Positions 1 through 11,712 of a stretch of 64,000 nucleotides of DNA are shown one piece after another (positions within the stretch are counted from its first letter, which is position 1; every line of letters begins with the position of its first letter). The stretch spans positions 2,914,001 through 2,978,000 of the forward strand of contig JAJNNX010000001.1 in NCBI GenBank assembly GCA_023159155.1. The letters run 5' to 3'. Made by a program: the position numbers and the translations under genes. Below the pieces are notes generated by a model. It ran no database searches. It worked only from the letters and a program-made list of their open reading frames with translations, and was not told where the DNA came from. The stretch comes from Ustulina deusta. Lineage: Eukaryota > Ascomycota > Sordariomycetes > Xylariales > Xylariaceae.

Positions 1-2916
1 TCTTACTATGTACTGGTTTATAGTATAAAGACGCCCCATGAGGTTTATTACAACAGCGCCGTCTCGTCCTTTTAATTGAGTTATACCTTTCGCGATCCAG
101 CTACTACTCTGCCGCTCCCACAGCCTTAAGAAGACGGTCGAAACTCTCTGGCCGCAGTCTAGTGCTATCCAGGCAGCACGACAAGGGAACGTCAGCCCAC
201 TTTGTCTGTTTGCTATGCACGTCTCATCTGCCAGTTGCTGTCCCAATGTAAGCTTGTGCGCCTTTGACGGAAAAAAAAATGAGGACTAACGAAACCATAA
301 GTGGAGGGAGGCAATTGAGTTTACTGCAAGGACAGCCGAACCCAGACCACGCGTCCCGCCGATGCGCCGCCCACTGAACGCAACGGCTTCGCTTGAGCAT
401 TGTGTGGCGGCAAATGGGAACGGGATCGTACTGTACATTACATGCTTCTTGCATTGAAATTCTCCGAAATGCGTGAAACATGGATGGCCTCGTGGGTTCC
501 GGCTCCTCCATCTTCTCAAGGGTCTGTGTCCTGCTTCCCGGGTCGGCTTGTTCGGTACATCTGCATGCAGTGCGAGGCAGAAGGATATACTTGGCTTGTA
601 CCTCTTTTTCCTTAGTGCTGTACTTGCTCTGTACGAAGAAGATACAGGACATGGGGGGGGGGCCATAGTCTAATGCCCTTTTGCTTTGTTTTTTTGGGTT
701 GGGCATGTCCGATCTATTTTAGCGAGGTTGCAAGGCATTGCGAGTGCGTCTTCGCTCCTTGCTAGCTGGGAGCAGCAGGCGGTCGATCAGCATAGCGTCA
801 CTCTGGTCTGGGTCCCTTGGCACATGGAACCGAAGAGGCCGGATCCTCGCAAGTGGGAAGAAATCCGGGGTAGAAGACGGTTTTTGGGGGGGCCTTGGTG
901 GTGGTGATGGATGGATGGCGTGTAGTTCATGGTGGTGTGGCAGACAGGCCACGAACTAGACAAGGGGGTGTTCACGCGCCGACGAGCAGTCCGGGCCAAC
1001 GCTACCGCACGCTAGACAAGGTCCTGGCCGACACTAGTCCCCGAACTCTTGTCTTTGACGTGCCGCACCGCGTGCGTGCTGCGGCTGCGCTGCGTGTAAG
1101 TCGATGGGCGCGGCATGTAATATGTAATGCAAGTGCAGATGCAGATGCAGCAGCCCGAGGGAAGGAAAACGGGCCTTGGTCATGAATGTACCCTCTCCCT
1201 TCACCTCACGCACGGCCGGCAATGCACCCAGCCCGGCGCTGGCTTGGTATGTTGCCTGCCTACCTCGCCTTACCTTGCCCCTTGCCCTGCCTCCCACCAC
1301 TACCGGCATGATGTAGTATACATCAACATGGTGTACGGTAGGTGGTATACTTTCTCTTTTATTTTCGGTACGGCACTCCTTTTGCTCGCTAGCCAGAACC
1401 TGGTTCAACCACCCCTCTGTGGTATGGCATCGGTCCATCCGGGGTGCAGCATGTATGTCTTATGTGCACACCACAGCGTTAGCTTGTTGGTTATACCTAC
1501 CTATTGTAAATTCAATTTATTATTATTATTATTTATTTTTCGACCTAGGCTTGATGCTAGCCCGGGTACCTGGTAGCAGCAGCATGCCTACTGTAAGTCT
1601 ATGCAACCCGAATGCACCAGCGCCGTTTCACCATCCCTCGTGGCATGGCCCGGGAAATATTCAATAGTGGTACTTTATCAAGATGCTGGGATCAATTGAC
1701 ACCTGGGTATCGACGTAGGACTTAAATACCCATTCAATCCTAGCGTCAATTCTATATTTTCGGCGCGACTTGGATCAGTTTGGGATGCGGGTGACATATT
1801 CCTTTTTTCATGTGCAGCAACGATGAATGAATTCCATTCACTTAAGGTTTTCAGAAAACCGATGACGCTGATAGCCGAAGCTCTCCAATGGAGGCGATGA
1901 TAACGAATAACGAGGCACGACGAGCAAATGATGTCATTTTCTTTTGGCACGTGTTCATACAGTCAGTGGTGAACGTGCTGCTCGTGAGTGCTTGCAAGAC
2001 CAACCGTCTCACTGCCGCAAGGAGACAGACAGGGTAGGCCCTTGCTCGACGGCAACTTTTGAGGTTCAGATAAGGATTGAGGGAGCCCGGATGCAAGTGC
2101 AACGGTTTCCGCCAATGCCCGCCACCTTCGGATACATCTCCGTACTTCTCCTGCATCACTCTCACCGAGCGTCCAAGTCTCTTCATGTCGCGTCGGTAAT
2201 AGCGAAACGGGTGCCGCCTCAGATGAATAAGGGCCGGAGTAGAAGCAGTAGGGCAGTCTAGAACTATTGGGATAATATTTCGTCTGCTCTCTCTCACCAG
2301 CTTCAACACTAATATCTTTCCCAGGACAGCCTAGGTCTGATGTTCAGAAACGTTACGTAGACCTGGTCATTGTAACACCACACAGTGACTACACATGCGA
2401 GTCATAGGTCTAAATAGAATAATACGCATAATGAACTAGAAAATCGTCGCTATTCGCTTGGTAGGCACATTGTTTTGATCGATTTCACGTTTCGGTCCGG
2501 TGCGTTAAGATGAGGATTTGGTGGCGTACTATTCAGACTTCCGGCTGTAGTTGATGAGCATCCGCCCCGCGACACGTCCTTCATCTCCGGTCTTGGGATT
2601 TCTAGCGCGCGCACGCATTTGAAGCGCCTCGCCTTATAAATATCACTGGATACCACCGCGCAAGAATCGTTCAGGAGTGGTTCGTGTTGCACTTATTATC
2701 GGGCATCTAGTTAGTGTATGTTAGTAGCGTAGAGATGCACAATGCCGCTGAAACGGCGGGTAATAGTGGGAATGAATAGTGGGGTCGAAATGGCCCAGGC
2801 TGACGTTCATTCTCTTCACCACAACACGTCCTCTTCAAGACCTCCACGAGGCAACCAACCAGCTGAACGAGAGCGGCAGGTTCGCGGTCCCGGCGACAAC
2901 ATCAGATCTCCTTCAC
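1..2916. other. Intergenic region at left edge
   Basis: I see no convincing gene here. Open frames are short, overlap one another and show no recognisable motif. The stretch contains a run of ten G residues at about 653-662, G-rich GGTGGT/GGATGG tracts at about 887-915, a C/T-rich tract at about 1250-1300 and a short (TTA)n microsatellite at 1517-1533. The last few hundred bases probably hold the promoter and 5' leader of AAR2. The left part could be the upstream region of a gene outside the window. Confidence 0.5.
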
Positions 2917-4215
2917 ATGGAAGACTCCGATGTGAGCTCCCAGCCTCCATTTCTCAGCGGCGGAGACGTCTTCATCCTGCATGACTTGCCAGCGAACTTC
3001 ACTGTCGGCTGTGACGCAACATCCTTCAACAGCGCACAGCCATTCCCAGGCTTCCGGGACATTCCCGCCGGTGTGCACTTGATATGGGTCGCGCCCTCCG
3101 AGTCGACATCTTCGCGGAGTGGCTATTTCATATGCACCGCGGAAAGGCATGAAACGCAACCAGGGCATGTCTATGTAAAGCAATGGGATGCATACAACGA
3201 AGTCCTCCGTGATCCCGCCAATCAAACTGAGGAGCCATTTCAGAATAAGAGGCCGGAACAAATTTTCGCACATCTCTCTCCCTATCACCTTCGTGCAGCC
3301 ACCACGGCGTCCTCGCAGAATCTTGCGTCGTCACGAGGGGACGACAATCCCCCAGGTCTTCTCGGCGACCAAAACATCTGGTATCAACTCACATTCGCCA
3401 TTCGGCCGGATCTATTGAACAGGGTTATAGGCCTAGCACAACATACCTGGCATGTGACGACAACGGACGGTGTAGCCGGGGATACAGGTTCGGCCGAAGA
3501 GGCCCAACTGTACGCTTCGGGGACGTCTCACTTATGTTTTACGTTTCCCATGAATGCTCGTCTGATTAATCCCGAGGCTACAGGGGCCGAAAGAACGTGT
3601 CAGGCACTAGATCCAACCGGATGGATAATCGACAAACTCGAGAGCCCGAACGACAGCCACCAGCCCGAAGACTTAACCGGGGAATTTCAATTTGCTTTCC
3701 TTGTCGGCATGCACCTCGGAAACTTTTCTTGTCTCGAGCAATGGTTCTTCTTAGCCACCCGGCTCATCTTTCGATCCTACAGTTTAACAGTCGACAGACC
3801 ACAGCAAGCACGTAACCTTATTCAGACATTCCACGCCCAGTTGTTGTATAACGAACGGTACCTTCAAGGAGATGCCCTCGAGTTGATGCCGGAACATGCC
3901 CGCAAACTCAAGCTAGCACTCACTATATACAAAACCCGCTTGGGTGAAAAGCTCCAGGCACTTGGTGATCTCTGTACCCCTGACCAGCACGCCGTTGGGA
4001 TGGCATTCTCATCTTTGGAGTCTTGGTTGTGGAGACTTGGGTGGGATCTTAAGGCTGAGTATCTCAGGTCAGGCAATGTGATGCTTGAAGATGGGGAGAT
4101 GGTACACGCGGAACTTTCGGATTTCGAAGATGAGGACGAGAGGGGGGAGTTTGCTCCCACGGTTGTCGAGATAGAGAACGGCACAGAAGCCGGCTTACTA
4201 TCCTGGGACGTATAG
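2917..4215 (+). CDS. Aar2-family U5 snRNP assembly factor
   Basis: Single-exon frame of 432 codons. Aar2 chaperones U5 snRNP maturation: it binds Prp8 in place of Brr2 until nuclear import and final assembly. The N-terminal part shows the family pattern: a hydrophobic strand (FILHDLP), an 'xVGCDATSFN' turn, and then a 'GFRDIPAGVHLIWVA' strand-loop typical of the Aar2 beta-rich domain (about residues 15-55). The C-terminal helical domain has the signature 'GEFQFAFLVGMHLGNFSCLEQW' region around residues 255-280, split here only for description. An acidic tail (DFEDEDERGEF) follows. The frame is open upstream to 2779, but only with a GTG, so I chose the first ATG at 2917 (MEDSDVSS). The length suits the family (about 350-430 aa). 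A T-rich tract just after the stop (4258-4285) is probably 3' UTR. Confidence 0.88.
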   Translation: MEDSDVSSQPPFLSGGDVFILHDLPANFTVGCDATSFNSAQPFPGFRDIPAGVHLIWVAPSESTSSRSGYFICTAERHETQPGHVYVKQWDAYNEVLRDPANQTEEPFQNKRPEQIFAHLSPYHLRAATTASSQNLASSRGDDNPPGLLGDQNIWYQLTFAIRPDLLNRVIGLAQHTWHVTTTDGVAGDTGSAEEAQLYASGTSHLCFTFPMNARLINPEATGAERTCQALDPTGWIIDKLESPNDSHQPEDLTGEFQFAFLVGMHLGNFSCLEQWFFLATRLIFRSYSLTVDRPQQARNLIQTFHAQLLYNERYLQGDALELMPEHARKLKLALTIYKTRLGEKLQALGDLCTPDQHAVGMAFSSLESWLWRLGWDLKAEYLRSGNVMLEDGEMVHAELSDFEDEDERGEFAPTVVEIENGTEAGLLSWDV

Positions 4216-5262
4216 AACGAGGCGAGAAACACTATTACATGGTTTCACCCTTCTATTGGTTTTTTCTTTTTTTTTTTCCCTTTCATCATATTGGAATGGA
4301 ATGGGAGGACTAACTGGGGAGGTTGTTTTAATGACGAGCTGCAAACGTCTTGCTACCATGACATCCTCTCCCCCTCTCCTCCTTTGATTTTGTGAAATAC
4401 CCGTCGGTTTTGTTTTCTCGAAATATTGAGCTCACTTTAAGTCGTGATATTCCTCTCAACCTTATTCATGCGCAGGCCAGAATGGTTAGCACGCTCCTGA
4501 CCCAGCCGTCAATCGTAATGATGCAAGGTGGGCTCCCGCCCATGTCTTTTACGTTTATCACATAACATCCTCAAGATGGACAGCTAGATGCCAGCCGACA
4601 ATGTTACCTACTTACAGCAGTACTAAGTAGATAAGTAATAACCTCACATTCATCTTCTTGACGCGTCAAACAGATGCCAACATCGTGCTACTACAGAGCC
4701 ACTCGTACGTCCCTGACCTGGCAAGGTATTCGGGCAGACACAGATATATCATCTTCTACCATCTGTTAGGGAAGCAGACTCATTCCTCGAGAGTAACATA
4801 CAATGCAGACCGTAGGCAGATCATCCTTTCCACTGGTACGGCTTTATCGTCTAGCTACGGAATGAGTCTCTGGGTTCTTCAAAAGCCTAGGCAGTCGAGA
4901 GATTAGAATGCATGCCATACTATCGTGAGGAAAACTCCCAAGTTTTGTTTTTTACGACCGCCAATAGTACCAAGTTAAATGCACCAAACATGACCTGTAA
5001 TATATGTATCATCCTGATATCATAGACGAACCACAAGGTTTTGGTGTTGATAGTTGTTGCCAGTCTGGGGAAATAGGTTATGTCACTCCACTGTGCGCCA
5101 AGATGAAAAACACAGTCACTAACGCCCTCCAAAACTTATTATTTCGATTCTAAATAACTACCTGTTATATGGAAATTCCTTACCCTGTAGCTTTGAGACA
5201 AGCCACATGAGGGTCATTTAGCCCCTTGTTGAAATCAGACATGCAACCCTAATATGCCACTG

Positions 5263-5287
5263 GATTCACGCCTAGATTCACGCCTAG
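5263..5287. repeat. Perfect 12-bp tandem duplication
   Basis: The unit GATTCACGCCTA occurs twice head to tail, followed by the first base of a third copy. It lies in non-coding DNA. A replication-slippage origin is likely. Confidence 0.85.
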
Positions 5288-5705
5288 AAGCCCTTGATGC
5301 TCGAGAAGACTATTACCAATTTGAATATCTTTCTAAGCCCTTGTTCACAAGCCCCATGTTCCAATACCTGAATTTCATACTAGACCCCCTCCCTACGATC
5401 TTGTCCATGGCAATGCAGATAGCAATCAACATTGGGGTCAGTATTAGTCCTAGGTTTCATCACATCGGATACCGTTCTGGCGGTATTCACCAAGGTGAAA
5501 AGATCATTAGCCATATTAGACGTCATCTGGATTATTCTCGTACGGATTGCGGTATACCTACACCTATACGTACGTAATGGTACTTTAGCTCAATAGGAAT
5601 TCCGGATACATCATGTATCTATACTACTCCCTACGACATCTTGACACCTCTCTTTTTCTCAGCGAAGTCCTCAGAGTGCCGGGAAATTCAAGGGGCCACG
5701 GATTT

Positions 5706-5737
5706 GCCCAGAGAGATAAAAGCCCAGAGAGATAAAA
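5706..5737. repeat. Perfect 16-bp tandem duplication
   Basis: The unit GCCCAGAGAGATAAAA occurs twice head to tail (5706-5721 and 5722-5737) inside TA-rich intergenic DNA. It looks like a local slippage duplication; no gene is associated with it. Confidence 0.85.
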
Positions 5738-6573
5738 ATGGCCTCCGCCGTACATCTCTATCTGTGAAATTGAACTTATATATATAGAAACTAGTCAATC
5801 AAAATAAATGGCAATAATTTACTCGAAATAAGCCAGTTAACTGCTATTAGACGTGTGCGTGTGTCAAGATGATGTAGCTGGTGTGTATATATATTCGAAG
5901 ACGTCAGAGATATTGCTTAGATCTATCTATACAGGCACATGTTGGCTATTCGGACCTCTCTCCCGTACTCCCGTTGACCAACCATATGCTCTAACACCAC
6001 AAGCACCACTTCACCATACGGAAAGGTATAGTTGCGAACAACGACCTATATTTTACTGGAACTATAATCTATCTATAGGCGGACTTGTATTTTTTTTGAA
6101 GCTTTGACCTGTTATCCTAGTAACCTAACGTCGCTCACTACTCCATATAGCATCTACGACAATAGTATTCCTTTTCGCCATTAACTATGACATCATGCCC
6201 CTAATAATATTGACATCGCCATTTACTATTCAGACCGAGTTTGACACTATTTAGCACAACTACCAAATTTATGCATGCTTAACTGGTCACTTCGTAGCTA
6301 TTAGCATCAACCCCTGTTCTAGATATTGCCTACTTGTGGTTACACAAACAAATACATTGTAATTACGCACTAAGTACTTCACTGTGCTAGGTAGGTAGGG
6401 ATGGGACGACGACAACCCATGGTTTGCCCTAGTTAATAGATAGACACCGTATAGTTTTTCATTAGTCTTGTTTTGGTAAAATATGGCATGTTTACAATGG
6501 GTTTCAATCTAACAGAGCACATTCTTTAGCTCCAGCTCGGCGATATTAGTAGTCTGGCCTTGGCCAAAAGGAA

Positions 6574-6575
<2 letters not shown>

Positions 6576-6607
<32 letters not shown>
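6576..6607. repeat. (TTA)n microsatellite
   Basis: About ten uninterrupted TTA units in the TA-rich intergenic region. It is a simple sequence repeat, likely length-polymorphic between strains. A shorter one of the same type lies at 1517-1533. Confidence 0.95.
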
Positions 6608-8765
6608 TTCTCTCTGACAGGTCCTTACTTAGTCAACAAGGACACTGGCACGATCTATTTCCCAAGGTAGAAGACATGATGACGACTAGTCCACCCGAAA
6701 ATTGGGGCCGCTCTCGTTGGTTCGGGAAGAGAGTGTGACCTATCTAGACTAGGTAGTCATTAGCGTTTTCGTCTATCTATTTAAAGATAGGTCTGCATAC
6801 CTCTAACAAACACCCCGCTCGTTGTGGTCGAGGACATCAGTTCTTTCAAGTAGCACAAATCTAGCGTTTTGTTCTGTTATTACTAATAGCATCATCGCCT
6901 GTAAATTATCAAGTTGCGTCTTGAAATCCAAGCTTGATGATGATCGGAGCATAGGCTAGTATAATGTAAGATGATTCGACACCATCAGGTTCCACTGAGC
7001 GATGGTCGGCGCGTCGGCGAGTTGATAAGAAAATAGCTTAGAATGCCCGCAACTGTAGAAAAGCCATCTTAAACGACGTGGGTTTGTGGGAAGGTACGAG
7101 GGACAGTGCCCATATATTACCCTTCACGGTGGTGTCATGTCAATTACCTCCATCTCTTCTACAACTTCTTCTTCTACAACTTCGCTATCCACATTGCAAA
7201 TATAACAGGTTCCTTAGGGCTTACTTCATACCTGACTTCAACCGTGGCCTGTGCTTCAAGAGTGCTAACAACAGATCCCAGCTGTCGACGTCTAATAATG
7301 CTTTAACAACAATCATAACTGCATGACTAAGTGTCTCTCCCGTATAATGGGTACGTCTCACTTGAGTTCGCATATTAACTGCCCTTAAATCTCGCGTCGG
7401 GTCACCTGTTGTTCCGCTCGAGCCCTGTGCCGAAGGCGATACAGCACCGGTGACTGGATTCGGCCTAGCCCTTCTAAGGACGATACGAGGTCGACGAACA
7501 GATTTAGAACGGTATGACGAGATTCCAAATGATGGAAGAAAGGTAGAGAGTATGGGATTCAAACATGGGTGCTGTCACCACAAGGGATGCAAGAACTACC
7601 ACAATAGTGAGGAGGGACTTAGTTTGCATTTGTCTAAATATCTCAGGATATAGACGGCTTGAAGTATACAATTTGCCTTGTAAATAGGTCTGATATTTCT
7701 GAGAGGTGAGGAGGATAATGGTTGGGTAGAGGTAAAAGAACAGTGCGGTAGGAATAAAGATTTCCCCCTTGGTATTTATATTCTCTTAGATAGTAGCGTA
7801 AGGTTAATCATGCCGTCTGTTTTAGAAAAGAAAAGTTCTTCTGCTCTACCACCAAGCCTGGGCGATGGGCCGTAGATACTGAAGCTTGCGTGACGATTAG
7901 AAACTATTGCGAGACCAATTCAATACCGTAGTCGGGAAGCTGGGATCGGCATTCGTCTTTGCTGCGTAACGCCCTAGTCACATTCCTAGGCCGTAATTAC
8001 ACCTAGAGGTGTACAATCTACTGTTTTCTGTGTTCACCCGATCGACCCTGATGGTATGGCTATTGATAACAGTGCCTTATTGCTGCCCCGTTCTTAGAAA
8101 GTAGCACCCGGACGTGTAAGGTCTAACAGAAGACCAACGGCATGGCTTGCGCACGAGAGGATGCATGGCAAGATAGATAGAGTCCTATCCGTTGTTATGG
8201 ACACTTACAGATGCCTCCAGATGTCGTGAAAAGACCTTGCAGGGAATGATGGACCAAACAATGGGCGGTTCTCGACCTAACAAAGAACTTCTATCAACCC
8301 TACTAGGGAACACCCCTATATAGTGATCGTGATACAGAGAGATCGAAGTAGCAACAGCCATCTTGCTTAAATTAATGGAAGAAGAAGAAAATGGCGTCGT
8401 CTGAACGATACGTAGGTATTCATTTCCATCGATGAGTTAAAGGGCCGGTGATAACAGAAACTTCATCAATCATAAGAAGTAAAATTACGTAAAGTCTTAC
8501 AGTAATTATCTATCAAGTTATCAGACTAACATTAAAACAACCAAACAGCTATATATATATACTGTAATAGGAACAACGCTTAATGTTGCTATCATTATTA
8601 TTGCACAGGTAGCAAGTGTCTTGCTACGACATTTTTTCTTTTCTTTTCTTCTTCTTCTTTGGTGTAATACTAAGGACTTTCCGGAGCGACAGCAAATCCT
8701 TCCAAAGACCTCACTTGTTAATTTTGCAGTTATTTTGCCGGGGTCCAGACGGAGGTACAACATAA

Positions 8766-8775
8766 TACCTAGGTA
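8766..8775. repeat. TACCTAGGTA palindrome (one of seven exact copies)
   Basis: A perfect 10-bp palindrome. Exact copies also lie at 24076, 33372, 39346, 39447, 56240 and 58690, all in non-coding DNA. Two copies are part of 12-bp palindromes. Its function is unknown. Confidence 0.9.
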
Positions 8776-10292
8776 GTTAGTTGTACCATTCAGGCATGTT
8801 GCGGATGGAAATTCCAGCATGACTTCGACTAAAAACTGCCACTGGACGGGTAGAAGGGTAGATAGATATTACTGGAGAGGCGATGATACTGGGTTTAACG
8901 CCCGCCCGTGGGGATGCAGTTCTAGCCAGATACTGCGGATAGAGGTACAAGAGACGCTGGCCGGTAGGTATGTATGTATATGGGGAGAGAGTGACAATCA
9001 AGTGCCCATAGCTAGGTGTAGGACCAGAGCATGGCCTGGACTGCTGATTTATATAATCATTAGATTGAATGAGCCGTCCTACCGTAGATTGCGCAAACTG
9101 TTACACAATACTGCTGGATAGTAGTAGCCTTTGATACACACGCAGGGAGGTAGTCTTGTAAACTAACTATATATCCCAACAAGACAGAACACACAGCCTT
9201 GAGGTGCCACTATCTATAAGGCTTACTCTTGCAACTAGCGGTTTGGAAGATTCCTTGCCACGCGTGGAAGTGGAGGGGAGTCGAGCGCGGGAGATTGCTA
9301 GCCCGTCATATTAGCCAATCCGTTCTAGCGACGATCATATACGGCAATAGAATGACTCGCTGTCTGCCAGGGCATTATCGTTTGGCAGGTTGAACAGATA
9401 GCCCGAAGATTATGCCCGCAGGTGGCCGAGCCGATACATGGCCTTGGACCAGCGAGCATGTTTGAGCTAGATCGCGTCGAAACCTGGACGGGAAGAAATA
9501 AACATGACAGAGACTGAGGCTAGGATGAGGGGAATACTTTTCGATTCGGTGGTTGACGCTGACACAATAGTCAGTTTGCGTTTCAAAACAAAGCATGGGA
9601 GCAAAGAAGACAATTTAGTAGCGGAAATAGTTTTGGGTGGGAGACATGGATTCTTGGATCCTCTCATTTCTGTAGCCCCATTATCGGATAGTGAGTGGAC
9701 TTTGGGATGGAAATAAGATCACCAAATAAGTTCAGCTAGTTAGTTTGAATACAGCTTGAATTGCATCGGAATCAAAAAAGCCCACCAAAACTGTTCATCT
9801 CACTCATATGTTGTGTTCTTTGACGGGATCAAGAAGTCACTCGATTAGCAAAAACCTTGGAGCTAATTCTGGGTCGTGGTTTCGTGGCATACCCCTAAAC
9901 ATCGGATTCAAGTCGCACACCACATATTGCACTGGGGTATTCTTCACCGGGACCTGGATCATACGTTTTGTTCAGAATTTGTGTCGTTTCATTCGCCTAA
10001 TCCCTTTACAACCAGACAGTATTTCCCTGCCATGTAAATGCAATGACCATACGAAAGGCATTTGGTACCAATAGCCTTGCCGGATTTCCTTTTATAACTC
10101 CATCAGTCCGACCATCGCCCCTTGCTCCGAGCTCGCAAAGAACCAGGAGAGACAAGGAAGACAAAGCCAACCCCGTATGGGTTGATATGATCCATCGTTC
10201 GCATGTCGTGCTTCTTCGTACCAAAGGACTGGTCCGCTCTTCTCTACCAGAACCACAGCCGCACAAGTAAAACGTAGCTTGCCGCTTCCGCT

Positions 10293-11140
10293 TTAACGGT
10301 AGGATTTCTGGTACCTGGCACGGGCGCCCGGACCACCGAATTTCTTGGGTTCGCATCGTCGGTTGTCGGCAACCAGGAGGGTACGGTCGTACTGGACGAG
10401 AGCCTGCTTTAGCAGGTTTTTGCTGTGCTCATCGACGTATTTCTGGTAGTAGGCGATCAGGGCCTAATTTCAGTAGTTAGCCCGTGTTTTGGCACAACGA
10501 GCCCATCGGAGATAGACTGGTTCGACGGGCACGAAGTGCATCGTATTCACCTTGCTGATGGCCTGTCGGACGGCGTAAACCTGGCTGGTCTGACCACCAC
10601 CAGTCACACGCACACGGATGTCAACGTTGGCGAACTTGTCGAGACCAATGACGAGAAGAGGCTCGTAGACCTTGAAGCGCAGGACGGCGGGTTCGACTAG
10701 GTTGAGGGGCTTTCCTGGAATCGCGAGGCGTTAGAAACCTCGTCACTACTCGGGCGCATCTACGGGTCTGATGTACCGTTGACCTTGATGAGGCCAGAGC
10801 CAGCCTTGCAGGCCTGTTGCACCGTGTCAGCATGCCGGTCGACTCCGGTGAGGCACGAGATTTCCTGGGCCATACCGCAACTGCTGTCGCAGACTTCTTT
10901 TTCTGCATCGCGAGTTTGGTCAGCACCTCTGCCGTAACGTCACAGATCCGGGGCGGTTAGAAGTATGGAAACGGAGGGGGAAAGGCGTACGCCGAAGCAC
11001 TCTGTACAGGCGGCTGGTCAGCAAATATCTTATATCTCGACTTGGCGCCTCGAATTATTCGAGCGTGTCCAATTTTGCACCTTCTCCAACTTCTCGGCTC
11101 GAGGGACCAGGTACGTACGAACTGATTGAACCGAAGCCAT
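10293..11140 (-). CDS. 40S ribosomal protein S16 (uS9)
   Basis: Six exons on the minus strand: 11140-11119, 11001-10991 (11 nt), 10902-10876, 10813-10777, 10714-10551 and 10463-10293. Together they give exactly 432 nt, or 143 aa, the usual length of eukaryotic S16. The protein starts [20 protein letters not shown] and ends [15 protein letters not shown]; the conserved C-terminal arginine tail reaches the decoding centre of the 40S subunit. The [18 protein letters not shown] block and the [16 protein letters not shown] block are classic uS9. Every intron has GT..AG ends, and introns 1 to 3 show a TGCTGAC branch point about 20 nt from the acceptor. The second exon supplies only the last two bases of Gln8 plus Cys-Phe-Gly. 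It is divergent from VPS22. Exon joins are deduced by homology and splice signals, not from transcripts. Confidence 0.95.
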
Positions 11141-11712
11141 GTTGGCGGTTTCTCTCGAGGGTGTCGTGTTGTGCGGTTGTCGAATGTGGAAACGCAGCGA
11201 GCAGACTTCAGTTTCGGAATTTTCGTGGTGATGGTGGAGTTGCGATTTGTGCGATTTGGTGGGCTATTTTGGCGTGGCTCTCGCCAGTGTGTGGCTTGAA
11301 GAAACGTGGCTGAGCCGGGTCCGTGGGGCGTCACAGTGACTCCGCACAGGTATCATCTACCGAGAATATGCCGAGACCGATCTAGGCGGATCTGTACTGG
11401 GCTGGTAACCGATATGAGTGGGGCGTACTAGTAAGACAACGTCACTTGCCTATAACCATGCCTCCTCGTCATGTTAGACCGAGGAAGCGATGAATGTCGA
11501 TAATATCCTTGACGATGCATCCATTTGCCAAAGCAAAGAATTGGCTAGACACACTACTTGGGTGATAAGACGCAATACTCGCTCCTCGTCTCGCTTGTGG
11601 AGCGAAACCGTGTAATTTGACAGCCTCTGCAGGAGCCTCGGGTTCTCTAGCACGAGGACGGACTGACTCGCGCCATAAATACACCCGTCATTGACTTGGC
11701 GTCGACGGCGCC
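11141..11712. promoter_or_regulatory. Shared divergent promoter of RPS16 and VPS22
   Basis: The 572 bp between the two start codons contain no gene of their own and must hold the promoters and leaders of both RPS16 (leftward) and VPS22 (rightward). I could not identify a specific ribosomal-protein promoter element with confidence. Confidence 0.5.

Larger units (their letters stand above)
4216..10292. other. Long TA-rich intergenic region
   Basis: About 6 kb without a supportable gene. It is visibly richer in TA and TAT words than the flanking genes, with a long (TTA)n microsatellite at 6576-6607, small tandem duplications at 5263-5287 and 5706-5737, and many ATCTATC/TATATA tracts. Candidate short frames (for example 7450-7653 and 9504-9716) lack recognisable domains. 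It may be mutated repeat DNA, possibly affected by repeat-induced point mutation, or a large regulatory spacer. I cannot compute RIP indices here. Confidence 0.5.

Noticed and set aside
1127..1576. 149-codon plus-strand frame as a gene
   Set aside because: It overlaps a C/T-rich tract and a (TTA)n microsatellite, which produce the His/Pro and Tyr/Leu runs. No conserved motif is seen.
2779..2916. 46-residue N-terminal extension of Aar2
   Set aside because: It begins with GTG, not ATG, and has no similarity to the Aar2 N-terminus. The ATG at 2917 fits the family.
10043..10356. Plus- and minus-strand frames around 10.0-10.36 kb as genes
   Set aside because: They overlap the 3' end of RPS16 in other frames and are shadows or UTR.
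10464..11118. snoRNA inside RPS16 introns
   Set aside because: Ribosomal protein introns often host box C/D snoRNAs, but these introns are only 62-117 nt and I saw no paired C and D boxes.
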